Shown here in pieces: positions 51,250 through 61,297 of a DNA stretch of 64,000 bases. The stretch covers positions 4,960,001 through 5,024,000 of the forward strand of contig NZ_CP073318.1 in assembly GCF_018263855.1 (NCBI RefSeq), written 5' to 3'. The stretch is from Kutzneria sp. CA-103260. Its GTDB lineage: Bacteria > Actinomycetota > Actinomycetes > Mycobacteriales > Pseudonocardiaceae. Position 1 is the first letter of the stretch, and the number at the start of each line of letters is the position of its first letter. Both the position numbers and the translations under genes were made by a program. The notes under the pieces were generated by a model that saw only the letters and a program-made list of their open reading frames with translations, was not told the origin of the DNA and searched no databases.

Positions 51250-51273
51250 TGCAATCCGTACGTACGGATTGCA
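51250..51273. promoter_or_regulatory. Perfect 24-bp palindrome upstream of acnR
   Basis: TGCAATCCGTAC and GTACGGATTGCA abut to make an uninterrupted 24-bp palindrome, 30 bp before the acnR ATG. Length and position suit a TetR-family operator for autoregulation. It shares only GTAC with the AcnR box at acnA, so it may bind another protein. Confidence 0.65.
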
Positions 51274-51303
51274 ATTGGCGATCCACGGCGAGACGATGGA
51301 GGA

Positions 51304-51900
51304 ATGCCCCGCGTCAGCCAGGACCACCTCGAGGCCCGCCGCCGTCAGATCCTCGACGGCGCGCGCGCCTGCTTCGCCCGCCACGGCTACGAGGGCGCGA
51401 CCGTGCGGCGGTTGGAAGAGGCTACCGGACTTTCCCGCGGGGCGATCTTCCATCACTTCCGGGACAAGGAGTCGCTGTTCCTGGCGCTGGCCGAGGACGA
51501 CGCGCTGCGGATGGCCGAGGTGGTCGCCGAGCAGGGCCTGGTGCAGGTCATGCGGGACCTGCTCGCGGGCCGCAAGGAAGATGACAACGAGGAGCACCCG
51601 GCCGACTGGCTGGGCACGCGCCTGGAGGTGTCCCGGCGGCTGCGGACCGACCCCGACTTCCGGGCCCGCTGGGCCGAGCGCTCCGAGCAGCTGACCAAGG
51701 CCACCCAGGACCGCCTGCGCCGCCAGCGCGAGGCCGGCAACCTGCGGGACGACGTCGCCGTCGAGGTGCTGTCCGACTTCCTGGAGCTGGTCCTGGAGGG
51801 CCTGGTCTCGCACCTGGCCATGGGCCTGCCGGCCGACGACCTCGGCCCGGTGCTGGACCTGGTCGAGGAGACCGTCCGCCGGCACCGTCGTAACTGTTAG
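51304..51900 (+). CDS. acnR: TetR-family aconitase repressor
   Basis: A 198-aa repressor. The N-terminus MPRVSQDHLEARRRQILDGA, then EGATVRRLEEATGLSRGAIF and HHFRDKESLFLALAEDDA, is the highly conserved AcnR sequence. AcnR represses acnA in corynebacteria and mycobacteria, where the genes are usually neighbours; here acnA is about 20 kb upstream and carries a matching operator. The ATG has GGAGG only one base before it, unusually tight spacing that may lower translation. A perfect 24-bp palindrome precedes the gene. Confidence 0.88.
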   Translation: MPRVSQDHLEARRRQILDGARACFARHGYEGATVRRLEEATGLSRGAIFHHFRDKESLFLALAEDDALRMAEVVAEQGLVQVMRDLLAGRKEDDNEEHPADWLGTRLEVSRRLRTDPDFRARWAERSEQLTKATQDRLRRQREAGNLRDDVAVEVLSDFLELVLEGLVSHLAMGLPADDLGPVLDLVEETVRRHRRNC

Positions 51901-51964
51901 CGACCGGCCACCGATGATTGTTCTCCGATCAAGATCGAGAACGTCGATCGCGTCATAGAGGCGG

Positions 51965-52873
51965 GTGACCGTGAACATCGAGAACGCCGACCTCAACCTG
52001 CTCAAGGCGCTCGATGTCCTGCTCGAGGAGCGGCACGTGTCCCGGGCGGCGGCGCGCTTCCACCTCAGCCAGTCGGCGATGAGCCGCACGCTCAGCCGGC
52101 TGCGCGAGACCTTCGGCGACGAGCTGCTGGTCCGGACCGCCCAAGGGTACGAGCTGACGCCCCGCGCCCGGGCCATCCAGCAGGAGCTGGAGTTCATCCT
52201 GCCCCGGCTGCGCGCCCTGGTCCGCGGCGGCGAGTTCGACCCGGCGACCTCGACCGACGCGATCCGGGTCAACTGCACCGACTACGCCGTCACGGTGATC
52301 GGCACCCGCCTGTTCCCCCGGCTGTTCGAGCAGGCGCCGCACCTGTCGCTGACGGTCGAGCCGCTCAGCCCACGCACGTACGAGGAGATCGAGCACGGCC
52401 GGGTTCGGCGCGTGTGATTGAGCCGCCGGCGCGGTCTGACTGGATCGCTAACGAAGAAGACCGCGAGGCCCCGCCGATGCTTCGCCCGCACGCCGGATTT
52501 CGGCCGCCGCCACCCGACGCGCCCACCCACCCGAGCCGGATGCGGCGGGCTAAATCCGGCAAGGGCGAGGCATCGGCCCCCGAAGGGGCCGAGCCCCGCG
52601 CGGAACGCGCGGCAAAGGCACAGCGTGCCGTACTTCGAGGCGGCGTTCGCCGCCCTTCCGGGCACCCGGTTGGTCGCGCTGGTGCCGCGGCGAGGGGCTG
52701 AGGCCCGCCGCGGCGACGACTCGGTGCGATTCGTGGAAGCGCCGGCGGAACTGGCCGCGCCGTTCCCCTACGGCATGGTCTGGCACCCACGGCTGAACTC
52801 GGACCCGGCGCACGTGTGGGCACGCGCGCTCGTGTCCGAGGTGGCGGCCGAGCTCAGACCCGGAACACCTTGA
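51965..52873 (+). pseudogene. LysR-family regulator interrupted by a structured element
   Basis: Codons 1-148 are a normal LysR N-terminus (LNLLKALDVLLEERHVSRAA, then SQSAMSRTLSRLRETFGDEL and the start of the effector domain, ending TYEEIEHGRV). A TGA follows at 52415-52417. LysR-like sequence resumes near 52625 (YFEAAFAALPGTRLVALVPR, then YGMVWHPRLNSDPAHVWARA) and ends at 52873. The roughly 210 bp between encode nothing LysR-like in any frame and are packed with inverted repeats. The missing effector segment is about 70 residues, similar in length to the foreign stretch. The N-terminal 150-aa fragment could still be made and bind DNA. Confidence 0.75.
52418..52625. repeat. Hairpin-rich element within the LysR gene
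   Basis: The element contains nested inverted repeats: CGCGGTC/GACCGCG near its left end; a long imperfect pair, GCCGATGC-TTCGCCC with GCCGGATTT (52473-52500) against AAATCCGGC with GGGCGAGGCATCGGC (52552-52577); GGCCCC-CGAA-GGGGCC; and a final stem CCGCGCG-GAA-CGCGCGG. A 22-nt core at 52594-52615 recurs exactly at 55078-55099. No transposase or target duplication is evident. It may be a dispersed palindromic element or miniature mobile element. Confidence 0.6.
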
Positions 52874-53426
52874 GGTTGCCCAACTTCACGGTGCCGGTGA
52901 GCCGGATCAGCGGCCCGTTGCGGCCGTCCTGCTCGCCGTAGACGGCGCGCTTGCCGAGGACGGCCGCGCCGTCGTCGATCACGGTGGCGTCGTCGGCGAC
53001 CATCAGCTGCACCTTGCCGCAGAAGGCGTCCACCTGGACCTCGATCTCCTGGCCGGGCGGCACCGAGACCAGGTTGAGCACCACCGCGCCGAACAGCGAG
53101 CGGGCGTGGATGCGGCGGCTGGTGTCCGGCACCCGGACGATCTTGCTGAGGACCGCGCTGACCTCGGTGACGGTGTTGGACAGCGGCGCCAGGTCGGCCG
53201 AGCCCAGGTCGGCCAGCAGCGGCCGCAGGTCGCCGGTCACCCGCGCGGCGTAGACGGCCTCGACCCGCTCGGCGTGTTCGGTCCAGGTCAGGCGGCCGTC
53301 GGCGACGGCCCGGTTGAGCTGTTCCACCGCGTGCTCGCGGTCGTCGTTGGACAGCCGCAGCGGCACGGCCGTCCCAGACGCGTCGAACGCAGCAGCGTCG
53401 AACCGCGCCGGCTCGGGCAGCGACAT
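52854..53426 (-). CDS. DUF1707 domain protein
   Basis: A 190-aa protein whose N-terminal part carries the DUF1707 (SHOCT-like) motif: LRLSNDDREHAVEQLNRAVA, then GRLTWTEHAERVEAVYAART-type sequence and DLRPLLADLG. The C-terminal part (DTSRRIHARSLFGAVVLNLV, GTVKLGNLKVFRV) resembles the LiaF-like beta region often attached to it. No membrane helix is seen. ATG at 53426 has GGGGGTGGG upstream and is preferred to a GTG at 53435. Function unknown. It overlaps the LysR remnant tail to tail. Confidence 0.85.
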   Translation of the reverse strand: MSLPEPARFDAAAFDASGTAVPLRLSNDDREHAVEQLNRAVADGRLTWTEHAERVEAVYAARVTGDLRPLLADLGSADLAPLSNTVTEVSAVLSKIVRVPDTSRRIHARSLFGAVVLNLVSVPPGQEIEVQVDAFCGKVQLMVADDATVIDDGAAVLGKRAVYGEQDGRNGPLIRLTGTVKLGNLKVFRV

Positions 53427-53531
53427 GACGCCCACCCCCTAATCTCTTACTCGCCAAGATTCTCACCGCCTGACGGGCACGGGTCAAGCCGGTGGTAGAA
53501 ATGCGTCGTCGACGCGGGTGAGGAGAACACC

Positions 53532-54806
<1,275 letters not shown>

Positions 54807-54890
54807 CCACCCACGGTCAAAGAGATGGGTATCACCCACCCTTTCGGGTCATGCTGTGCGGCATTTCCCGGATTTTCATGCACTCTGGAA

Positions 54891-54942
54891 GCAGCGCTCC
54901 TCGATCCGCCACCCCGCCGCCGTGACGGATCGAGGGCGCTGC
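54891..54942. terminator. Strong hairpin after the P450 gene
   Basis: GCAGCGC-T-CCTCGATCCG (54891-54908) pairs with CGGATCGAGG-GCGCTGC (54926-54942): 17 bp with one bulged T. A second small hairpin, GTCCT-AAG-AGGAC (54944-54956), follows. It probably terminates the P450 transcript and perhaps the convergent one. Confidence 0.75.
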
Positions 54943-54980
54943 CGTCCTAAGAGGACTTGAGCCGCTGACTGCGGAGTCGC

Positions 54981-55099
54981 GAGGTCGCGCCGGTCTCTGG
55001 ACCGCGGGCTCAGCTCGATCGAGTCTGTCCATCGATCGAGCTGAGCCAAGGGAAGAGACCGGTCACGAGCGACCTCGCCCCGCGCGGAACGCGCGGCAA
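54981..55099. repeat. Long interrupted palindrome plus the shared hairpin core
   Basis: Three nested pairs form one long structure: GAGGTCGC/GCGACCTC (54981-54988 and 55069-55076), CCGGTCTCT/AGAGACCGG (54990-54998 and 55054-55062), and GGCTCAGCTCGATCGA/TCGATCGAGCTGAGCC (55007-55022 and 55032-55047) with a 9-nt loop. It is directly followed by a 22-nt core (55078-55099) identical to the one inside the broken LysR gene. It lies between convergent genes. Confidence 0.7.
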
Positions 55100-55103
55100 G
55101 AAC

Positions 55104-56585
55104 TCAGTCGACGCCCTGCATCTTGCGGGAGATGGCCGGGGCCAGGAACAGCAGGCCGATGGCCAGCACCACGGTCACACCGCCGACGATGCCGAAGTAC
55201 GGGATCTCCGTCTGCGGCGTGGCGAACGGCACGATCTGGGCGCTGATGCCCTGGGCGGCGGCGTCGGACAGGAACCACAGGCTCATCATCTGGGCGCCGA
55301 AGGCCTTGGGGGCCAGGCGGGTCGTGGCGGACAGGCCGACCGGGGACAGGCACAGCTCGCCGATGATGACGATGAAGAAGCTGCCCACCAGCCAGAACGG
55401 GCTGACCTTGGCGTCCGGGCCGTACAGCGCGGCGGGCAGGATCATCAGCAGGTAGGACAGGCCGGCCAGGCCGAGGCCGAGGGAGAACTTCACCGGCGTG
55501 GACGGCTGGCGGCTGCCGAGCTTGGTCCACAGCAGCGCGAACAGCGGCGCGAACACGACGATGAAGCCGGGGTTGAGCGTCTGGAACCACGACGCCAGCA
55601 GCGGCAGGCCGCCGATGTGCAGGTCGGTTCGGTTGTCGGCGTAGTCGGCCAGCACGACCGAGCCCTGCTCCTCGATCATCCAGAAGAACAGGGACGCGAT
55701 GAACAGCGGGATGTAGGCGATCACCCGGGACCGCTCCACCGAGCTGACCCGGTTGCTGCGGATCATCGTGATGAAGTACAGCGCCGGCAGGATGAGGCCG
55801 AGCGCGCTGATCACGTTGATCACGAGCTTGACGGTGAACAGCCCGGCCAGCAGGACGATCACGAACAGCACGACCACGACCACGGCGCCGATGGCGATGC
55901 GGCCGAAGACCTTGCCGCGTTCCTCGGCGGTGAGCGGGTTGCTGGGCGCGTCGCCGACGGCGGCCAGCCGCTTGCGGCCGAAGACGTAGATCACCAGGGC
56001 CAGGAACATGCCGACCGCGGCCACCGAGAAGCCGAGGTGGTAGCTGACCTGCTGGCCGAGCGTGCCGACCAGCAGCGGCGCGACCACGGCGCCGAGGTTG
56101 GTGCTCATGTAGAAGATCGAGAAGCCGGCGTCGCGGCGGCGGTCCTTCTCGTCGTAGAGGCCGCCGACCATGTTGGAGATGTTGGGCTTGAGCAGGCCGG
56201 TGCCGATGGTGATCAGCAGCATCGACACGTACAGCGCGGCCACGCCCGAGGGGAACGACAGCGCGATGTGCCCGAACATGATCAGCACGCCGCCGTAGAG
56301 CACGGCCCGGCGTGAGCCGAGGATCCGGTCGGCCAGCCAGCCGCCCAGCACGCCCGACATGAACACACTCGCGCCGTAGATCGACATCAGGCTCTTGGCC
56401 AGTGTCGGATCCAGGCCCAGGCCGCCGTCGCTGAGCTTGCTGTACATGAAGAACAGCAGGATCGCGCGCATCCCGTAGTAGGAGACGCGTTCCCAGAACT
56501 CGGTGAAGAACAGCGGTCCGAGAGCGGCGGGGTGCCCGAAGAAACCCTTTTGAGGCGGCTTCGCGCTCTCAACGGTGGCGCTCAA
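55104..56585 (-). CDS. POT-family proton-coupled oligopeptide transporter
   Basis: A 493-aa membrane protein with about 14 helices. The POT signature is present: FFTEFWERVSYYGMRAILL in helix 1 with the ExxER motif, and SIFYMSTNLGAVVAPLL. It imports di- and tripeptides with protons. GGGAGG followed by a 7-bp spacer identifies the TTG at 56585 as start (protein beginning SATVESAKPPQKG); the frame is open to 56651 through an ATG at 56600. It stands alone. Confidence 0.92.
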   Translation of the reverse strand: MSATVESAKPPQKGFFGHPAALGPLFFTEFWERVSYYGMRAILLFFMYSKLSDGGLGLDPTLAKSLMSIYGASVFMSGVLGGWLADRILGSRRAVLYGGVLIMFGHIALSFPSGVAALYVSMLLITIGTGLLKPNISNMVGGLYDEKDRRRDAGFSIFYMSTNLGAVVAPLLVGTLGQQVSYHLGFSVAAVGMFLALVIYVFGRKRLAAVGDAPSNPLTAEERGKVFGRIAIGAVVVVVLFVIVLLAGLFTVKLVINVISALGLILPALYFITMIRSNRVSSVERSRVIAYIPLFIASLFFWMIEEQGSVVLADYADNRTDLHIGGLPLLASWFQTLNPGFIVVFAPLFALLWTKLGSRQPSTPVKFSLGLGLAGLSYLLMILPAALYGPDAKVSPFWLVGSFFIVIIGELCLSPVGLSATTRLAPKAFGAQMMSLWFLSDAAAQGISAQIVPFATPQTEIPYFGIVGGVTVVLAIGLLFLAPAISRKMQGVD

Positions 56586-56625
56586 CCCACTACCTCCCAT
56601 GGTGCACTGACAGTGAGATCGGTGT

Positions 56626-57543
56626 TTACCGAACGTCGTGAGGCGCACCATAGCGGTTGACCGCCGAGGCCTGGTGAGACCCTGTCGCTTTCGGGGAGAA
56701 CACCGAGGTCAGGGCCACACCGGCGATCACCAGGGCGGCTGCGGCGATCTTGAGTCCGGACATTTCCTCATGCAGAAACAGCGCCGAGGATGACATTCCG
56801 AACACGGGCACGAGCAGAGAGTAAGGAGCAACGGCGGTTGCGCCATAGCGCCGAATGAGCATGCCCCACAAGCCGTAACCGACCAGGGTGGCCAGCCACG
56901 CGACGTAGCCGACGGAAAGCAGCGCCGGCACGCTCGGACGGGCCAGCGCCCGAAGGTCCGGGCCAATGCCTTCGACCAGCAACGACAGGGCCAGCATGGG
57001 CAGCGGCGGCACCGCGCTGACCCACACCATGAACCGGAAGGCGTCCGGCGGCGCGGCCTTGCGGGTGGCGACGTTGCCCAGCGCCCACCCGACGGCCGAG
57101 CCGAGCACCAGCAGGAACGCCGGCAGCGGGCTGCCCTGCCCGTAGTCCACCGCGACCAGGACGATGCCGCCGAGCGCGACGGCCATGCCGGCCAGCTGCC
57201 ACCGCCCCGGCCGCTCCCCCAGCAGCACCGCGGCGAAGGCCATCGTGAACACAGCCTGGGCCTGCACGACCAGCGAGGACAGCCCGGGCGGCATGCCGAG
57301 GTGGATACCCAGGAACAGCAGCCCGAACTGGAGCGCGCCGATGGCCAGGCCGACGCTGAGCACCCACCGCCACGGCACGCCGGGCCGGCCGACGAAGAAC
57401 ACCGCGGGCACGGCGGCGGCGGTGAACCGCAGGGCGGTGAGCAACAGCGGCGGGAAGGTCTCCAGGCCGATGTCGATGGCGATGAAGTTGATTCCCCAGA
57501 TGACGGCGACGACCAGGGCCGCCAGGAGGTGACGTGGCTGCAC
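56626..57543 (-). CDS. EamA/DMT-family transporter
   Basis: A 305-aa protein with ten helices in two repeated EamA halves (LLAALVVAVIWGINFIAIDI; AFLLVLGSAVGWALGNVATR). These are usually exporters of amino acids or metabolites. It starts at GTG 57543 and is divergent from a LysR gene with 73 bp between, the classic arrangement for LysR-controlled efflux. Confidence 0.9.
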   Translation of the reverse strand: MQPRHLLAALVVAVIWGINFIAIDIGLETFPPLLLTALRFTAAAVPAVFFVGRPGVPWRWVLSVGLAIGALQFGLLFLGIHLGMPPGLSSLVVQAQAVFTMAFAAVLLGERPGRWQLAGMAVALGGIVLVAVDYGQGSPLPAFLLVLGSAVGWALGNVATRKAAPPDAFRFMVWVSAVPPLPMLALSLLVEGIGPDLRALARPSVPALLSVGYVAWLATLVGYGLWGMLIRRYGATAVAPYSLLVPVFGMSSSALFLHEEMSGLKIAAAALVIAGVALTSVFSPKATGSHQASAVNRYGAPHDVR

Positions 57544-57616
57544 GGGGACCAGCCTCGGCGCACGGTCAGTTAAGCACCAGCGAATTGTCCTTCACGGTTC
57601 GGTTTAGCATGGCTAC

Positions 57617-58540
57617 ATGATTGACCTGGCTCGGCTGCGGGCGCTGCACGCGGTCGCGGTGTACGGCTCGGTGAACGGGGCCGCGACGGCGCTCGGCTTC
57701 ACGCCCTCGGCGATCTCGCAGCAGCTGAACAAGCTGGAGCGGGAGACCCGGACCACGCTGCTGGAGAAGCGCGGCCGCGGCGTGGTGCTGACCGACGCCG
57801 CCCAAGTGCTGGCCGGCACCGCGGCCGAGGTGCTGAAACTCGTTGAGCAGGCGGAGATCCAGCTGGAGGAGCAGCGTGGCCGACCGGTCGGCAAGGTGGC
57901 CCTCGGCGCGTTCCCGACGGCCTGCCGCGGCCTGCTGCCGCCGGTGGTCGTCGAGCTGGCGGCCGAGCATCCGGCGCTGGACGTCACCGTGTTGGAGATC
58001 GACCCGCCGAACGCGGTGACCGCGGTGGAGCGGGGTGATGTCGACGTGGCCGTGGTGCACGACTGGGAGACCGCCCCGCTGGCCGTCCCCGACGACCTGA
58101 CCCGCCACCCGATCGGCGAGGACGTCGCCGACCTGCTGGTGCCGGCCGGACACCGGCTGGCCGACCGCGAGTGGGTGACGGCGGCGGACCTCGTCGGTGA
58201 GCAGTGGCTGTGCCAGCCGCCCGGGTCGATCTGCCACGACTGGCTGGTCCGGACGGTCCGCACCACCGGCCACGAGCCGGTGGTGGGCTACCTGGTTTCC
58301 GAGTACCAAACGCAATTGGAGTTCCTGCGGGCCGGCGTCGGCGTGGCCCTGATGCCCCGGCTGGGCCGCGCCCCGCTGCCCGACGGCGTGGTCGCGGTGC
58401 GGCTGGAGCCGGTGCCGACCCGCCGGCTGTACGCGGTGTGGCGGGAGCGCACGAGTCGTCGGCCGGCGATCAAGGCCACCGTCGACGCGCTCAGCCGCGT
58501 GACAAGACGAACCGCGGGCGCGACAAGCCGGGGACGCTAG
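57617..58540 (+). CDS. LysR family transcriptional regulator
   Basis: A 307-aa LysR protein with the HTH LRALHAVAVYGSVNGAATAL, then TPSAISQQLNKLERE, and a full effector domain (VGKVALGAFPTACRGLLPPV to the C-terminus). The divergent EamA transporter gene is the probable target. The 73-bp gap contains no clean long palindrome, as is normal for LysR sites. Confidence 0.9.
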   Translation: MIDLARLRALHAVAVYGSVNGAATALGFTPSAISQQLNKLERETRTTLLEKRGRGVVLTDAAQVLAGTAAEVLKLVEQAEIQLEEQRGRPVGKVALGAFPTACRGLLPPVVVELAAEHPALDVTVLEIDPPNAVTAVERGDVDVAVVHDWETAPLAVPDDLTRHPIGEDVADLLVPAGHRLADREWVTAADLVGEQWLCQPPGSICHDWLVRTVRTTGHEPVVGYLVSEYQTQLEFLRAGVGVALMPRLGRAPLPDGVVAVRLEPVPTRRLYAVWRERTSRRPAIKATVDALSRVTRRTAGATSRGR

Positions 58541-58603
58541 CACGACTGCCGCACAGCTCACCGGTACTGTCGCTGTTCAGTCGGGCGAAGGGAAGGTGGG
58601 CCG

Positions 58604-59629
58604 GTGCCTGGACGGCAGACCACGCTGGCCGAGGTGGCCCAGCACGCCGGGGTGTCGCTGGCCACGGCGTCGCGGGTGATCAACGGCAGCACCCGCCAGG
58701 TCAGCGACCCGCTGCGGGACCGCGTGCTGGCCAGCGCCGACTCGCTGGGCTACCTGCCCAACGCCTCGGCGCAGGCGTTGGCGCGCAACAGCAGCTCGCT
58801 GGTCGGCCTGGTGGTGCACGACATCACCGACCCCTACTTCTCCAGCATCGCCGCCGGCGTCACCCGGGTGGCCGAGGACGCCGGCCTGGTCGTCGTGCTG
58901 GGCACGACCGCGCGCAGCTCGGACCGGGAGCGGGAACTGCTGTCCACGCTGCGGGCCCACCGGGCCAAGGCGGTGGTGATGATCGGCAGCCGGACCACGA
59001 AGCGGTCGGCCACGGCGCGGCTGGCCGAGGAGATCTCCGCCTTCACCGACCAGGGCGGCCGGGTGGCGTGCGTGTCGCAGGCCAAGCTGCCGGTGGACAC
59101 GGTGGTGCCGGCCAACAGGGCCGGCGCGAAGGCGCTCGCGGTGGCGCTGGCCGGGCTGGGGCACCGCGAGTTCGTGGTGCTCGGCGGGCCGGAGGAACTG
59201 CTGACCAGCCGGGACCGGGTGGCGGGTTTCCGCGCCGGCCTGGCCGAGTCCGGGGTGGAGCTGTCCGACAAGTCCATTCGGTACGGTGGGTTCACCCGGG
59301 ACGCCGGCTACGACACGGTGACCGAGCTGCTGGCCGAGGGCACCGACGCGACCTGCGTGTTCGCCGTGAACGACGTGATGGCGCTGGGCGCGATGGCGGC
59401 GATGCGGGCGGCCGGGATCCGGGTGCCGGACGACATCTCGGTGGCCGGCTTCGACGACATCCCGACGCTGCGGGACGTCTCCCCCACGCTGACCACCGTC
59501 CGGCTGCCGCTGGAGGAGATGGGCGCGCGGGCGGCGCACATGGCGCTGAGCGACCACCCGAGCGGCGAGCCGCGCACGGTGCGCATCGCGGCCCAGGTCG
59601 TGCTGCGGGAAAGCACTCGCGGCCGTTGA
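58604..59629 (+). CDS. LacI family transcriptional regulator
   Basis: A 341-aa repressor with the HTH and hinge (TTLAEVAQHAGVSLATASRV, then LGYLPNASAQALA) and a periplasmic-binding-type sugar domain (GLVVHDITDPYFSSIAAGV; VAGFDDIPTLRDVSP). GTG at 58604 follows GGAAGGTGGG. Its stop overlaps the start of the amidohydrolase gene as TTGA, so the two are co-translated. The effector may be related to the hydrolase substrate. Confidence 0.92.
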   Translation: MPGRQTTLAEVAQHAGVSLATASRVINGSTRQVSDPLRDRVLASADSLGYLPNASAQALARNSSSLVGLVVHDITDPYFSSIAAGVTRVAEDAGLVVVLGTTARSSDRERELLSTLRAHRAKAVVMIGSRTTKRSATARLAEEISAFTDQGGRVACVSQAKLPVDTVVPANRAGAKALAVALAGLGHREFVVLGGPEELLTSRDRVAGFRAGLAESGVELSDKSIRYGGFTRDAGYDTVTELLAEGTDATCVFAVNDVMALGAMAAMRAAGIRVPDDISVAGFDDIPTLRDVSPTLTTVRLPLEEMGARAAHMALSDHPSGEPRTVRIAAQVVLRESTRGR

Positions 59630-61200
59630 TCCTGCTGCGGACCGCCAAGCAGTCGGTGGCCATCGCCGGCAACCGGATCGTGGCCGTGGGGCCGGAGGCC
59701 GAGGCGCTGGACGCCGCCGAGGTGATGGAGCTGGCGGGCACCTTGTCGCCGGCCTTCGGCGACGGGCACGCCCATCCGGTGCTGGGCGGGCTGGAGCGGC
59801 AGGGGCCGGCGATCACCGACAAGTCCACTGTGGACGATGTGGTGGTCGAGATCGGCCGGTGGGCCGCGGAGAATCCCGGCGACGGCTGGATCGTCGCCGC
59901 CAGCTACGACCCGGCGCTGGCCCCGGACGGGGCGTTCGACGCGCGCTGGCTGGACGCGGCGGCGCCGGATCGGCCGGTGGCGCTGCGGTCCCGTGACTAC
60001 CACGCCGTGTGGTGCAACAGCGTTGCGCTGCGACGGGCCGGGATCTCGGCCGACACGCCCGATCCTCGGCTGGGGCGGATTCTGCGGCGGCCCGACGGCA
60101 GCCCGCTGGGCACGTTGCTGGAGTGGCACGCCTGCGATCTCGTGCTGGACCTGGTTCCGCAGCGCTCGACCGAGGACCTGGTCGAGGCGCTTGCGGAAGC
60201 CGGGCGGGTGTACGCGTCGGTCGGGGTCACGTGGGTGCAGGACGCGTGGGTCGAACCGGCGTTGGTGGACGCGTATCTCCTTGCGGTGGAACAGGATCGG
60301 CTGTTGTTCCGGGCGGATCTGGCTCAGCGGGCCGATCCCGACCGGTGGCGGGGCCAGATCTCGGCCTTCGCCGACAATCGGGAGCGCTGCCGACGCTATG
60401 GCCGAGACCTGGTCACCGCCCGCACCGTGAAGTTCTTCGCCGATGGAGTGGTCGAGAGCGGTACGGCGTCGATGCTCGATCCGTACCTGGATGTGCCGCA
60501 TTCGCACGGGATGCCGGTGTGGTCGCCGGCGGAGTTGGCCGAGGCTGTCACGGCGTTCGACGCGGAGCGGTTCCAGATCCATGTGCACGCCATCGGCGAT
60601 GCGGCGGTGCGGGCCGCGCTGGACGCCGTCGAACGGGCCCAGGGGGCCAATCCGGCCTGGGACCGCCGGCCGGTGATCGCCCACGCGCAGGTGGTGGATC
60701 CGGCCGACCGGCCGCGGTTCGCGGAGCTGGGCGTGATCGCGACCGTGCAGCCGCAGTGGGCGCAGACCGACGCGGTGATGACCGAGCTGACCATTCCCCG
60801 GCTCGGCCCGGAACGGGCCGAGCGGCAGTATCCGTTCGCGACGCTGGCCCGGTTGGGCACGCGGTTGGCCTTCGGCAGCGACTGGCCGGTCAGCCCGGCT
60901 GATCCGCTCGAAGGCCTGCGCGTGGCCACGAGCCGGGAGTGGCTGCCGGGCGAACGGCTCGATGTGGCGCAGGCCATCGCCGCGCAGACCGCCGGTGTGG
61001 CGTGGCAGGCGCGGGCCGAGCACGAGTGGGGCGAGCTCGCCGTGGGCCGGCGTGCGGACTTGGTGTGTCTGAGCGGTGACCCGGAGCACACGCCGCTCGG
61101 CGACATCACGGTCACGGACACGTGGATGTCCGGCCGGCGCATATACGCAGCCCTTACACTGGATCCCGAAGTGTCACGTTGTTCACCATCTGAGGAGTGA
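59626..61200 (+). CDS. Amidohydrolase family 3 (YtcJ-like) metal-dependent hydrolase
   Basis: A 524-aa enzyme of the D-aminoacylase/YtcJ branch. Landmarks are LAGTLSPAFGDGHAHP (HxH metal site), VKFFADGVVESGTAS, IHVHAIGDAAVRAALDAVE, VIAHAQVV, TVQPQWAQTD, LAFGSDWPVSPADPL and VGRRADLVCLS. Starting at TTG 59626, the N-terminal strand ILLRTAKQSVAIAGNRIVAV is included, as the fold needs. Coupled to the LacI gene by a 4-bp overlap. The substrate is unknown. Confidence 0.88.
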   Translation: MILLRTAKQSVAIAGNRIVAVGPEAEALDAAEVMELAGTLSPAFGDGHAHPVLGGLERQGPAITDKSTVDDVVVEIGRWAAENPGDGWIVAASYDPALAPDGAFDARWLDAAAPDRPVALRSRDYHAVWCNSVALRRAGISADTPDPRLGRILRRPDGSPLGTLLEWHACDLVLDLVPQRSTEDLVEALAEAGRVYASVGVTWVQDAWVEPALVDAYLLAVEQDRLLFRADLAQRADPDRWRGQISAFADNRERCRRYGRDLVTARTVKFFADGVVESGTASMLDPYLDVPHSHGMPVWSPAELAEAVTAFDAERFQIHVHAIGDAAVRAALDAVERAQGANPAWDRRPVIAHAQVVDPADRPRFAELGVIATVQPQWAQTDAVMTELTIPRLGPERAERQYPFATLARLGTRLAFGSDWPVSPADPLEGLRVATSREWLPGERLDVAQAIAAQTAGVAWQARAEHEWGELAVGRRADLVCLSGDPEHTPLGDITVTDTWMSGRRIYAALTLDPEVSRCSPSEE

Positions 61201-61243
61201 CTGTCTCCGTGCCTGACGCGCGGTCACCTGGCCACAGTAGTGA

Positions 61244-61262
61244 GCCGGGGGAAAGCCCCGGC
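61244..61262 (+). terminator. Hairpin between amidohydrolase and CNNM genes
   Basis: GCCGGGG-GAAAG-CCCCGGC is a 7-bp perfect stem, 44 bp after the amidohydrolase stop and 36 bp before the next start. It is a short terminator or attenuator candidate. Confidence 0.45.
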
Positions 61263-61297
61263 TGCGATACCGACCCGGTCCCGGGCGTGAGTTCCCG

